From Sheuella amnicola (lineage in GTDB: Bacteria > Pseudomonadota > Gammaproteobacteria > Burkholderiales > Burkholderiaceae_B): a stretch of DNA of 64,000 bases. Position numbers and translations under genes: made by a program. Positions 51,347 through 60,213 of the stretch are shown piece by piece. The first letter of the stretch is position 1; every line of letters starts with the position of its first letter. Under the pieces are notes generated by a model. It ran no database searches. It had not been told where the DNA came from and was given only the letters and a program-made list of their open reading frames with translations. The stretch is from NCBI RefSeq assembly GCF_010499255.1, contig NZ_JAAGRN010000002.1, forward strand, positions 372,001-436,000. The letters run 5' to 3'.

Positions 51347-52225
51347 TCAGGCCGCCTGTGGAAAGTAGCGGTCCGCCATGACCTGACAGCGTTTGATGTA
51401 GCGAGGCTCGTCAGGCTTATAGTCGGCGATCGCGTTGTGGATCGTACCCATGTTGTCCCACATCAGGACATCGCCCTCTGTCCAGCGGTGACGGTAGCGA
51501 AACTGGGGCTGCAACTGATGCTCGAACAAAAACGCCAGAATGCGGTCGCTTTCTTCCTCGGGCAGCTCATTGATCCGGATTGAATAGCCCGGGTTGGCGT
51601 AAAGCACCTTCTCGCCGGTGATCGGGTGGGTCAGAAAGATCGGGTGCGACACGGGGGGTTTGGCTTTACGCTGTTCTTCGGTTAGCGGTGCCCGCGTGCT
51701 TCCGGGTTGTTTGCGCATGTTTTCCCAGAACTTGTTGAAGTCATGCAAAACAGTCATGCCATCGAGTTTTGTTTTCAGGTCTTCGGGCAAGGCCAGGTAG
51801 GCGGCCCGCATGTTGGAAAACTCCGTGCTGCCCAAAGGCTCGCCGTTGCGACGTGGAATCTCGATGCCGTACAGAACGTTCGTGAAAGCGATCATCTTGC
51901 TGTAAGACATATCCGTGTGCCAGTCCTGACCTGCATCCCCCAAGCCGATCGGCTTGCCGTCGACTTTCTTGTTGGACAAAATCATCACCTCGGGCAGGCC
52001 CGGCTCCTGATAGACGTTGGCCACATTGATTTCGAGGCTACCGAAATTCGAGCTGTAATCCTTGAGCTGTTGGCTACTGAGCTGCTGTTTCGGAAAACAC
52101 AGCACACCATATTTGCCGAGCAAACCTTCGATGGTTTTATAGTTTTCGGCGCTCAGTGGCTGGGACAAGTCGATGTTTTCGACACGGGCGCCCAGGCCCT
52201 GTCCGCTAGGTGTCACGTTGATCAT
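51347..52225 (-). CDS. TauD/TfdA-family Fe(II)/2-oxoglutarate dioxygenase
   Basis: A 292-residue non-haem iron oxygenase. The iron ligands are His103 and Asp105 in WHTDMSY and a distal histidine in MGTIHNAIADY near residue 263. The 2-oxoglutarate-binding Arg lies in the last 25 residues (RYIKRCQVMADR). Relatives cleave taurine, aryloxyacetates or sulfonates by hydroxylation; the substrate here is unknown. It is the first gene of the operon with Bug and LldD genes, divergent from a LysR gene that probably controls it. Confidence 0.91.
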   Translation of the reverse strand: MINVTPSGQGLGARVENIDLSQPLSAENYKTIEGLLGKYGVLCFPKQQLSSQQLKDYSSNFGSLEINVANVYQEPGLPEVMILSNKKVDGKPIGLGDAGQDWHTDMSYSKMIAFTNVLYGIEIPRRNGEPLGSTEFSNMRAAYLALPEDLKTKLDGMTVLHDFNKFWENMRKQPGSTRAPLTEEQRKAKPPVSHPIFLTHPITGEKVLYANPGYSIRINELPEEESDRILAFLFEHQLQPQFRYRHRWTEGDVLMWDNMGTIHNAIADYKPDEPRYIKRCQVMADRYFPQAA

Positions 52226-52354
52226 GTTTATCTCCTCGCAGCAGGTGACTGGGTGGCGGGCAGGCCTGCAATGATTTCAGAAGTATTGTTTTCAAAAGAT
52301 CACGGAGTCTATCGAGTTCTGGATCTTTAGAATAGAATCAAATCGTGAAATCAA

Positions 52355-52373
52355 TGTTTCCATATTAGAAACA
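52355..52373. promoter_or_regulatory. Candidate LysR-type operator
   Basis: TGTTTC (52355-52360) and GAAACA (52368-52373) are a perfect inverted repeat with seven bases between, a layout close to the T-N11-A LysR motif. It lies 13 bases before the LysR ATG in the 161-base gap to the divergent dioxygenase gene, so it could serve both autoregulation and activation. Confidence 0.6.
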
Positions 52374-52386
52374 ATTCAGGCTAAAA

Positions 52387-53325
52387 ATGGACAAACTCAA
52401 GGCAATCGAGATTTTTATCGAAGTGGCCCAGGGACTCAGTTTTTCGGGGGCGGCCCAGCGTCTGGGGATGGCCAAAGGCAACGTGACCAAACACATCGCC
52501 TGGCTGGAGCAAAATCTGGGTGTGCAATTACTCACGCGCACCACCAAAAGCGTCAGCTTGACCGAGTCCGGCCTGTCTTTGCTGGAAAACGGCCGCGAGT
52601 TATTGGATCGGGCTGAAAAAGTGGACAATGCGGTCCGCCAGTCCGTCAAACAAACTAAAGGTATTTTGCGCCTGGGCGCCCCGCCCTCGTTTGGCGCGTT
52701 TCACCTGGTCCCCATCATCACCGCCTTTTCGTCCGCGCATCCCGACATTCAGGTCGTGTTGTATCTGGATGATGGCCGCACCGACCTGGTCGCCGAAGGT
52801 CTGGATATGTCAGTGCGAATCGCTTCGTCGCTCAAAGACACCAGCCAGGTTGCGCACAAGCTGGCAGTTGTTCCGCAGTTGCTGGTCGCATCGCCCGAGT
52901 ATCTGAAGCGACGCGGGATGCCTGCTGATGTGGCCGATTTGGCCAATCATGATTGCATGGTTCATGCATTGAAATCGCCGACCAACATTTGGAATTTTGA
53001 CGGACCGGCACCGCTCAATGCAAAACACTCGGTGCGAGTGCGGGGCACGATTCGGGCCAATTACGGCGACCCCCTGCGCCATGCCGCGATACTCGGACAC
53101 GGGATATCCATGCACCCAACCTACATGGTGATGCAGGATATCCAGGCAGGGCGGCTACAGACGGTTTTGCCCGAATTTCGGCCCAGCGGGGTGGATATTT
53201 ATGCCGTTTTCCCGAGCCGCAAGAACCTGCCAGTCAGGGTTCGGACGTTTCTGGACTTTTTGAGGCAATGGTTTCGCGAACCGGGTTGGGATGTTTACAA
53301 AAATCTGCCTTACACTGCTCCCTAA
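52387..53325 (+). CDS. LysR-family transcriptional regulator
   Basis: The 312-residue protein has an N-terminal winged helix-turn-helix (about 1-60; LSFSGAAQRLGMAKGNVTKHI, then LEQNLGVQLLTRTTKSVSLTE) and a C-terminal effector domain of the CrgA-like group. Divergence from the dioxygenase-Bug-oxidase operon implies it responds to that operon's substrate. ssb follows 110 bases after the stop. Confidence 0.93.
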   Translation: MDKLKAIEIFIEVAQGLSFSGAAQRLGMAKGNVTKHIAWLEQNLGVQLLTRTTKSVSLTESGLSLLENGRELLDRAEKVDNAVRQSVKQTKGILRLGAPPSFGAFHLVPIITAFSSAHPDIQVVLYLDDGRTDLVAEGLDMSVRIASSLKDTSQVAHKLAVVPQLLVASPEYLKRRGMPADVADLANHDCMVHALKSPTNIWNFDGPAPLNAKHSVRVRGTIRANYGDPLRHAAILGHGISMHPTYMVMQDIQAGRLQTVLPEFRPSGVDIYAVFPSRKNLPVRVRTFLDFLRQWFREPGWDVYKNLPYTAP

Positions 53326-53435
53326 TGCGTAGTTTTGCGTCTGGCAGGATTTTGCCAACCGGACAATGATGGCGCCTCGTACGGCCCGGTATCGGGCTAT
53401 TGTTAAACATATGGATATTTGATACGGAGATCGGC

Positions 53436-53909
53436 ATGGCATCGGTCAATAAAGTAATTCTGGTTGGCAACCTTGGGCGCGATCCTGAAGTGCGTTACGG
53501 CGCGGATGGCGGTTCGGCGATTTGCAACGTGTCCATCGCGACCACCAGCAACTGGAAGGATAAAAACACCGGCGAGCGCCGCGAAGAAACCGAATGGCAT
53601 CGCGTGGTGTTCTACAACCGCTTGGCTGAAATTGCCGGTGAATACCTCAAAAAGGGCCGTCCAGTCTATATCGAGGGTCGCCTGAAGACCCGCAAGTGGC
53701 AAAACAAGGAAGGCGTCGATCAGTACACCACCGAAATCATTGCCGACCAGATGCAGATGCTAGGTGGACGTGATGGAGCTGAAGGTGGCATGGGCGGCGG
53801 CGAAAGTCAGGCCCCCCGCCAGGTACGCGTACCTCAGGCCCAGCGCCCTGCCGCACCTGCTGCGCCTGCCGCCAATCTGGCTGATATGGATGATGACATT
53901 CCCTTCTGA
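53436..53909 (+). CDS. ssb: Single-stranded DNA-binding protein
   Basis: SSB coats single-stranded DNA and recruits replication and repair proteins through its tail. The 157 residues from ATG 53436 have the OB fold ([50 protein letters not shown]) and a Gly/Pro/Ala linker. The acidic end DMDDDIPF is the partner-binding tip. A TTG frame starting at 53400 is rejected as reading the leader. Confidence 0.97.
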   Translation: MASVNKVILVGNLGRDPEVRYGADGGSAICNVSIATTSNWKDKNTGERREETEWHRVVFYNRLAEIAGEYLKKGRPVYIEGRLKTRKWQNKEGVDQYTTEIIADQMQMLGGRDGAEGGMGGGESQAPRQVRVPQAQRPAAPAAPAANLADMDDDIPF

Positions 53910-53966
53910 CCAATCCGGCGCATCCTAGCGATCGAACAGGTCAACTTGCCAGATGCAATGATTTTG

Positions 53967-54001
53967 AAACCCGATGTAACGAACGTTCATCGGGTTTTTT
54001 C
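53967..54001 (+). terminator. Intrinsic terminator after ssb
   Basis: AAACCCGATG (53967-53976) pairs with CATCGGGTTT (53988-53997) across an 11-base loop, followed by a T-run to 54001. Confidence 0.9.
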
Positions 54002-54078
54002 ATGGTTGATGCCATAAACCTTTATAGTTCAGAATTCGAACAATAAAAATTATAAAAATCCTCACGGAGACTTCTTGA

Positions 54079-55026
54079 ATGCTTAAAAGACCCTATGGCT
54101 TGGCTGTCGCCCAACTTGGTCCGATACAGCCTCAGGATACGCGTGCCCAATGCGTTGCGCGCTTGCTCGAAATGATGCGTGAAGCGGCCTCGCGCGGTGC
54201 AAAGCTGGTGGTGTTCCCCGAGCTGGCGCTGACGACTTTTTTTCCGCGCTATTGGATGAACGAACAGGAGGCGGAGCAGCGCTATTTCGAGGCCAGCATG
54301 CCCGGGCCTGAAACTGCGATTCTGTTCGAGACGGCGCGTAAGCTGGGTATTGGCTTCTATCTTGGTTATGCTGAACTGACTAAAGATGGTCGCCGCTTCA
54401 ACACCGCAGTGTTGGTGGATGCGCAGGCCAACATCGTTGGACGCTACCGCAAGATTCATTTGCCGGGCCACAGCGATCACAAACCTAAAGCGCCTTTTCA
54501 GCACCTGGAAAAAAAGTACTTCGAAGTTGGTAACGAGGGTTTCAAGGTGTGGGACACCAAAGAAGCCAAGATTGGCATGTGTATTTGCAACGACCGTCGG
54601 TGGCCGGAGACTTGGCGCGTGATGGGGTTGCAGGGGGCCGAAATCGTCGCACTCGGTTACAACACGCCTTCAGTCAATATCCACTGGCCGGAACCTCCGC
54701 ATTTGCGTATGTTCCATCATTTGCTGACTTTGCAGGCCGCAGCCTATCAGAATGCGGTCTGGGTAGCCGCCTCAGCGAAAGCAGGCGTCGAGGATGGCAG
54801 CCACCTGATTGGTGGATCGGCGATCGTCGCACCAAGTGGAGAAATTGTCGCGCAAGCGCAAGGCGAGGGTGACGAGGTGATTTTCTGTCAGGCCGATCTG
54901 GCGATGGGAGACACTTTTAAACAGCACGTCTTTAACTTCGCCGCACATCGCCGTCCGGAGCACTATCGCCTGATCATTGATCGCGTAGGTGCCGGCTCGA
55001 CAATGGGTGCGCCGCCAACAGACTGA
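54079..55026 (+). CDS. N-carbamoyl-D-amino acid hydrolase-like nitrilase-superfamily amidase
   Basis: Carbon-nitrogen hydrolase of 315 residues. The catalytic triad is Glu48 (VVFPELAL), Lys125 (YRKIHLPG) and Cys170 (CICNDRRWPE). The stretches FPELALTTFFPR, FQHLEKKYFE and CNDRRWPETWRVMGLQGAE closely match Agrobacterium D-carbamoylase as I remember it, an enzyme hydrolysing N-carbamoyl-D-amino acids to D-amino acid, CO2 and ammonia. No hydantoinase gene is beside it. It is followed by the IlvD-type dehydratase gene 76 bases on. Beta-ureidopropionase-like activity is an alternative. Confidence 0.9.
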   Translation: MLKRPYGLAVAQLGPIQPQDTRAQCVARLLEMMREAASRGAKLVVFPELALTTFFPRYWMNEQEAEQRYFEASMPGPETAILFETARKLGIGFYLGYAELTKDGRRFNTAVLVDAQANIVGRYRKIHLPGHSDHKPKAPFQHLEKKYFEVGNEGFKVWDTKEAKIGMCICNDRRWPETWRVMGLQGAEIVALGYNTPSVNIHWPEPPHLRMFHHLLTLQAAAYQNAVWVAASAKAGVEDGSHLIGGSAIVAPSGEIVAQAQGEGDEVIFCQADLAMGDTFKQHVFNFAAHRRPEHYRLIIDRVGAGSTMGAPPTD

Positions 55027-55102
55027 TGCACAGTAACCTGGCGCGTGACGCTATTTCAGACTAACCAAGACAAAACTCAGAGCAGATCAAGGCAAGCACA
55101 AA

Positions 55103-56866
55103 ATGTCGGACTCAGATAAATCAGTACAAGGCCACGATATCAATCCGGCCGCAAACCAGGATGGCATGTCCAAAGGGCTGACCAATTATGGCGATCGCGG
55201 CTTTTCATTATTTTTGCGTAAAGCATTCATCAAGGGCGCAGGCTATACCGATCGCGCGCTCGATCGTCCCGTCATCGGCATCACCAATACCGGCAGCGCC
55301 TACAACCCCTGCCATGGCAATATGCCCCAATTGATGGAAGCGGTTAAACGCGGCATCATGATGGCGGGTGGTTTGCCGATGGATTTTCCGACCATTTCGA
55401 TTCACGAAAGCTTTTCGCAACCGAACAGCATGTTCATGCGCAACTTGATGTCGATGGACACGGAAGAAATGCTGCGTGCTGCGCCCATGGATGCAGTGGT
55501 ATTGATAGGCGGTTGCGACAAGACCGTACCGGCGCAGCTGATGGGGGCTGCCTCGGCAGGCCTGCCGGCCGTGCAATTGATTACCGGATCCATGCTGACC
55601 GGCTCGCATCGCAGCGAGCGCGTCGGCGCTTGCACCGATTGCCGTCGATATTGGGGCAAATTCCGTGCTGAAGAGATTGATGCCGAAGAAATTGCCGAGG
55701 TGAATAGTCAGCTGGTCGCAAGCGTCGGTACCTGCTCGGTCATGGGAACCGCCAGCACGATGGCATGTATCGCCGAAGCGCTCGGCATGACAGTGCCGGG
55801 CGGCGCATCGCCACCGGCAGTGACGGCTGACCGCATGCGCGTAGCCGAGCAAAGCGGCGCGCTAGCGGTCGAGATTGCACGCAAGCGACTGGGTATCGAT
55901 CAGATCCTGACCGCCAAAGCGTTCGAAAACGCCATGCGCGTGTTGCTGTCTATTGGTGGATCGACCAATGGCATCGTCCATTTGACTGCGATCGCCGGGC
56001 GCATGGGCTTTGAAATCGACCTGAAGGCACTGGACCGCATGGGACGTGAAACGCCCGTGCTGCTGGATCTGAAACCATCGGGCGATCATTACATGGAAGA
56101 CTTCCACGCAGCTGGTGGCATGGCGACCCTGTTGCGCGAGCTCAAGCCCTTGTTGCATCTGGATGCGATGACTGTGACTGGTCGCACGCTGGGTGAAGAG
56201 ATCGAACGCGCCGGCCCGGGGTTTAAACAAGACGTGATTCGCAGTGCGAGCAACCCGATTTATCCGCAAGGCGGCATTGCCGTGCTTGAGGGCAACCTTG
56301 CACCTGGGGGTGCGATCATCAAGCAATCGGCTGCGCATCCAAAACTGATGGAGCATGAAGGCCGCGCAGTCGTGTTCGAAAACCTCGAAGACATGGCCAA
56401 CCGTATTGATTCGCCGGATCTCGATGTGAATGCGGAAGATATTCTGGTTCTTAAAAACATCGGCCCCAAGGGCGCGGCCATGCCCGAAGCCGGATACATG
56501 CCGATCCCCAGAAAGCTGGCTAAAGCGGGCGTCAAAGATATTGTCCGCATTTCCGACGGCCGCATGAGTGGCACCGCGTTTGGCACAATCGTTCTGCATG
56601 TGACCCCCGAGTCGGCAGTCGGTGGCCCGCTTGCCTACGTTCAAAATGGCGACAGAATTCGCTTAAGCGTGGCCAATCGCGAACTATCGTTGCTGGTTAG
56701 TGCCGAGGAGCTTGCACGCAGGGCTAGTCAGAAGAAAGTTGAAACCCCCACTGCGCAGCGCGGTTACCGCAAACTATTTTTGGAAAGCGTGACACAGGCG
56801 GATCAAGGCGTGGATTTCGACTTTTTGATGCCTCCCATGACGGGCGGCAAGATTCCGAAAAAATGA
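55103..56866 (+). CDS. IlvD/Edd-family sugar-acid dehydratase (L-arabinonate dehydratase-like)
   Basis: An iron-sulfur dehydratase of 587 residues that removes water from a polyhydroxy acid to give a 2-keto-3-deoxy acid. Likely cluster ligands are Cys70 (NPCHGN), Cys138 (GGCDKT) and Cys211 (VGTCSVMG), with Lys140 as the usually carbamylated metal ligand. GACTDCRRYWGKFRAEEI is characteristic of the L-arabinonate/D-xylonate dehydratase subgroup rather than of the branched-chain IlvD. It sits between the carbamoylase gene and a Bug binding protein gene, with 12 bases before the latter. The substrate is probably an aldonic or related acid. Confidence 0.9.
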   Translation: MSDSDKSVQGHDINPAANQDGMSKGLTNYGDRGFSLFLRKAFIKGAGYTDRALDRPVIGITNTGSAYNPCHGNMPQLMEAVKRGIMMAGGLPMDFPTISIHESFSQPNSMFMRNLMSMDTEEMLRAAPMDAVVLIGGCDKTVPAQLMGAASAGLPAVQLITGSMLTGSHRSERVGACTDCRRYWGKFRAEEIDAEEIAEVNSQLVASVGTCSVMGTASTMACIAEALGMTVPGGASPPAVTADRMRVAEQSGALAVEIARKRLGIDQILTAKAFENAMRVLLSIGGSTNGIVHLTAIAGRMGFEIDLKALDRMGRETPVLLDLKPSGDHYMEDFHAAGGMATLLRELKPLLHLDAMTVTGRTLGEEIERAGPGFKQDVIRSASNPIYPQGGIAVLEGNLAPGGAIIKQSAAHPKLMEHEGRAVVFENLEDMANRIDSPDLDVNAEDILVLKNIGPKGAAMPEAGYMPIPRKLAKAGVKDIVRISDGRMSGTAFGTIVLHVTPESAVGGPLAYVQNGDRIRLSVANRELSLLVSAEELARRASQKKVETPTAQRGYRKLFLESVTQADQGVDFDFLMPPMTGGKIPKK

Positions 56867-56878
56867 GACCTTATTCAG

Positions 56879-57898
56879 ATGACCCAGATATTTAAAAACA
56901 CTTCCATGCAAATGATTGCAATGTTCAAACGTTTTGCTGCTGCAGCTCTATTAATGGCCACGGCAGTACCGCTTGCCGCGCACGCGCAACAAGCGACGAA
57001 CTCGTATCCCGATCGCCCGATTAAACTCATCGTGCCGTTTGCCGCAGGCGGTCCGACCGACCTCGTAGCCCGCATCATGGCTAATGCGATGGAAAAGGAT
57101 CTCAAGCAAGTCATCATCGTTGAGAACAAGCCCGGCGGTGGTTCGAACATCGGCACTGAAATCGTCGCACGAGCCAAGCCCGATGGCTATACCTTGCTGC
57201 TCGGCACGATCGCCAACACCACCAACATGTCGATCTATAACAATTTGAACTACGACACCGAACGCGACTTTGTGCACATCACACAATTCATGTCTTCGCC
57301 AAGTGTGTTGGTCGTCAATCCATCGCTGCCGATCAAGAACCTTAAAGAATTGATCGCATATGCAAAGGCGAATCCGGGCAAATTGAGTTATGCCACGTCC
57401 GGTGCGGGTGGATCAACGCACTTCGCCGCCGAAATGCTGAGGTTGCGAACCGGTATCGATATCCTGCATGTGCCTTACAAAGGGGCGGCTCCCGCGCTGA
57501 ACGATGTTCTGGGCGGCAATGTGTCCATGGGCTTCATGACAACCGCAGGCGCATTGCCGAGTATTGCCGCAGGCAGATTGCGTCCCATCGCCGTGGCAGG
57601 GTTGACCAGGTTGCCGCAATTGCCGGATGTACCCACCATGGCTGAAGCAGGCATACCTGATTTCGAGGTCAGTTCATGGAATGGGTTGTTTGCCCCTGCC
57701 GGCACGCCACCCGCGATCGTTGCCAAATTATCGGCTGCCGCGCAAAAGGCATTGGCGCTGCCCGATGTTCAAAAGCAATTCGAACAGCATGCTGCGCAAG
57801 TGGTTGGCGGCTCACCCGAGCAGTTCAAGCAATACGTCAAAGCTGAAATCGAAAAGTGGCGCAGAGTAGCTGCTGCGGCCAATATCAAGATCAACTGA
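56879..57898 (+). CDS. Bug/TctC-family periplasmic solute-binding protein
   Basis: Second such protein of the window, 339 residues. The start at 56879 gives a long n-region; in-frame ATGs at 56906 and 56921 would give a tighter signal peptide around FKRFAAAALLMATAVPLAAHA. Family signatures include YPDRPIKLIVPFAAGGPTD and VENKPGGGSNIGTEIVARAKPDGYT, then VPYKGAAPALNDVLGG. With the dehydratase just upstream it probably binds that enzyme's substrate or a related acid. There is no tctAB pair in the window. Confidence 0.91.
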   Translation: MTQIFKNTSMQMIAMFKRFAAAALLMATAVPLAAHAQQATNSYPDRPIKLIVPFAAGGPTDLVARIMANAMEKDLKQVIIVENKPGGGSNIGTEIVARAKPDGYTLLLGTIANTTNMSIYNNLNYDTERDFVHITQFMSSPSVLVVNPSLPIKNLKELIAYAKANPGKLSYATSGAGGSTHFAAEMLRLRTGIDILHVPYKGAAPALNDVLGGNVSMGFMTTAGALPSIAAGRLRPIAVAGLTRLPQLPDVPTMAEAGIPDFEVSSWNGLFAPAGTPPAIVAKLSAAAQKALALPDVQKQFEQHAAQVVGGSPEQFKQYVKAEIEKWRRVAAAANIKIN

Positions 57899-57956
57899 TC
57901 AGGTTTGTAAAGATTCGTAACGATATCGACATCACATCGCTACGAATCAAGCCTGA
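57899..57956. terminator. Long imperfect hairpin between convergent genes
   Basis: TCAGG (57899-57903) and GATTCGTA (57912-57919) pair with TACGAATC (57941-57948) and CCTGA (57952-57956). The structure fills the 65-base gap between the Bug gene and the convergent acyl-CoA synthetase gene. No T-run follows on either side, so termination is a guess. Confidence 0.4.
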
Positions 57957-57963
57957 AGTGACA

Positions 57964-60096
57964 TCAGCAATTAGCGAGCTCGATCACGGCGTCCGCAGCA
58001 TAGGCGCCCTGACCCTCAGGCATAGCAAAAACCGGATTTAAATCGATCGACTGAAGACCCGGTCCCGCAGCGGCGGCAAAGGCGGACAAGCGTGACAACA
58101 TGTTCGCTAGCGCCTTGATGTCGGCTGGTGCTCGACCACGAGCACCGAGCAGCAAAGGCGCCCCGCGAATCGATCGAATCATTTGTTCGGCCACATCCTC
58201 GCCAAACGGGCAGCGATGCAAGACAACGTCCTGAAGAATTTCGACAAAAATTCCGCCCAGGCCAAACATTGCAACGGGACCGAACACCGGATCACGGGTG
58301 ATGCCCATGATGCATTCAACGCCACCACTTAATTGTTTTGCGACTAAGACTCCATCCAGACGCGTTTCGCCCTTGATCTTTGCCAGCGCATCGTGACCGC
58401 GTTGCATCAGCAAGCTGAAATTCTGGCGTACCTCGGCATCGTTGCCCACATTCAGTATGACGCCACCGATTTCGGACTTATGCAGGATGTCCGGCGAAAC
58501 GATTTTCATGACAACCGGATATCCCAATTCGTTCGCAGCGGCGAGTGCTGCATCGATACTGTTGCAAACGCGCTCAGGCGCGGACGCGATTCCGGCCTGC
58601 GCGAGCAAGTCTTTAGCTTCGGCTTCGCTCGGCGTGACGTCAGGCAGCTTGAAGGCAGGCAAGGAAGGCGCAGGAAGATTCGGCGCTTTTGCAAATGCTT
58701 GACCAAAGCGTCCCATGGCTTCAATGGCGATCACGGCGCGATTGGGGTCTTCGAATACCGTGAATCCGTCTTTTTCATATTCGCGTTTTTGTTCGCGCGA
58801 TGCGATCAGAGACAACGCGAAGATGCAGTCAGGATGATTCGCGCGCACCAGCTTGAGTTGCTCGCGCAGTCGCGGTGCAATAGTGGGCGCACCAGCCGTA
58901 TAGGTAAAAAATCCCAGAATCGAGGTGTATTTACCCTCTTTGATCAAAGTGTCGGTAAACGTGTTGAGCAACGACATTTCGTTTAGGTATTGCGCGGTCA
59001 CATCGACCGGGTTGCGTGGCGCCGCATAAGGCAACAGTTTGAGCAGTTTCGCTTGCGACTCTGCAGGCATTTCGGGCATGGGCAATCCGATCGCGTCGGC
59101 AGCATCCGAGATAATGACGCCTGCGCCGCCACTGACGGTGATCACGCCAAGCGTATTGTTTTCGGGATAAACCCCGCGTATCGCCAATCTGGCGATATCC
59201 ATCATCTGCTCGGTCGACTCGACACGCACGACTCCGAGTTCGGCCAACACGGCATCGGTCACTTTGTCGTCGCCGGCAATCGAGGCAGTATGCGATTGCG
59301 CCGCCGCGCTACCGACCGCGCTGCGACCCACCTTCATCATCATGACCGGTTTGCGCGCGCGCCGCGCCGCTTCCAGTCCTGCAATCAGGTGAGGCGCTTC
59401 TTTGATGCCTTCCGAATACATCATGATGACTTTAGTCATCGGATCATCCACCACCATTTGCAGCATGTCGCCTACGGTCAAGTCCGCTTCGTTGCCGGTC
59501 ATGATGACGGCCGACAGTCCAATGTCGTTAGACGTGGCGACTGTCATCAAATGCGCGCCATAGGCGCCTGACTGACTGATGATGGCGACATTGCCCGGTT
59601 GTGGAAAGCCCAGCTCCACGCCTGTTGCAAACGATCCATAAAAACTGGTGACCGGATTGATCAACCCGAGAGAATTGGGTCCAATCAGTCGCATCCCGTA
59701 TTCATGCGCCGCATCCACCAGTTTCTGTTGCTCGATTGCGCCCTCCGGGCCGATTTCGGCAAACCCGGCACTAAAGAGAATGGCTGCGGCCGTGCCTCGC
59801 TTGGCCAAGGCTTGCACGTTTTCGAGAGCGGCCGATGCCGGAACGATTACCACCGCCACGTCCGGGGTTTCAGGCAACGCATCGACGCTTGGGTAGCTTT
59901 TAATGCCTTGCACCGTTTCACGGTTAGGGTTGACCGGATAAATCTTCCCTTTGTATCCCTGGCCCAGCATGTAGGAAATCGGCCTGCCTCCGATTCTGAC
60001 TGGATCATCCGATGCGCCGATGATGGCGACCGATCGGGGATTAAGTAGTTTGGCTAACCTGCTTGTGTCCGAAGGACGTGTTCGCTGCGTTGTCAT
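57964..60096 (-). CDS. NDP-forming acyl-CoA synthetase (acetate-CoA ligase type)
   Basis: A 710-residue fused enzyme that links an acid to CoA with nucleotide diphosphate release. The N-terminal CoA-binding domain (LLNPRSVAIIGASDDPVRIGG) is followed by two succinyl-CoA-synthetase-like domains with the phospho-histidine region AQSHTASIAGDDKV. A C-terminal ATP-grasp domain has GYPVVMKIVSPDILHKSEIGGV and FGLGGIFVEIL. An upstream ATG at 60156 would add 20 residues before the conserved start; no clear ribosome-binding site decides. It could activate an acid made by the neighbouring catabolic genes (inference). Confidence 0.9.
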   Translation of the reverse strand: MTTQRTRPSDTSRLAKLLNPRSVAIIGASDDPVRIGGRPISYMLGQGYKGKIYPVNPNRETVQGIKSYPSVDALPETPDVAVVIVPASAALENVQALAKRGTAAAILFSAGFAEIGPEGAIEQQKLVDAAHEYGMRLIGPNSLGLINPVTSFYGSFATGVELGFPQPGNVAIISQSGAYGAHLMTVATSNDIGLSAVIMTGNEADLTVGDMLQMVVDDPMTKVIMMYSEGIKEAPHLIAGLEAARRARKPVMMMKVGRSAVGSAAAQSHTASIAGDDKVTDAVLAELGVVRVESTEQMMDIARLAIRGVYPENNTLGVITVSGGAGVIISDAADAIGLPMPEMPAESQAKLLKLLPYAAPRNPVDVTAQYLNEMSLLNTFTDTLIKEGKYTSILGFFTYTAGAPTIAPRLREQLKLVRANHPDCIFALSLIASREQKREYEKDGFTVFEDPNRAVIAIEAMGRFGQAFAKAPNLPAPSLPAFKLPDVTPSEAEAKDLLAQAGIASAPERVCNSIDAALAAANELGYPVVMKIVSPDILHKSEIGGVILNVGNDAEVRQNFSLLMQRGHDALAKIKGETRLDGVLVAKQLSGGVECIMGITRDPVFGPVAMFGLGGIFVEILQDVVLHRCPFGEDVAEQMIRSIRGAPLLLGARGRAPADIKALANMLSRLSAFAAAAGPGLQSIDLNPVFAMPEGQGAYAADAVIELANC

Positions 60097-60213
60097 CGTT
60101 ATTTTTCGAGTAGTTGTTAAGGGTGTAGGGTTTTGAAGAAAATTTCGATTAATCATACCTGTTAGGTGAAGCTTGGATATACACTCGATCCACCTTTCAA
60201 GGAGGACCGTCTC

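Noticed and set aside
55862-56644. 260-residue minus-strand frame within the dehydratase gene
   Set aside because: Histidine/arginine-rich antisense shadow of a clear IlvD-family gene.
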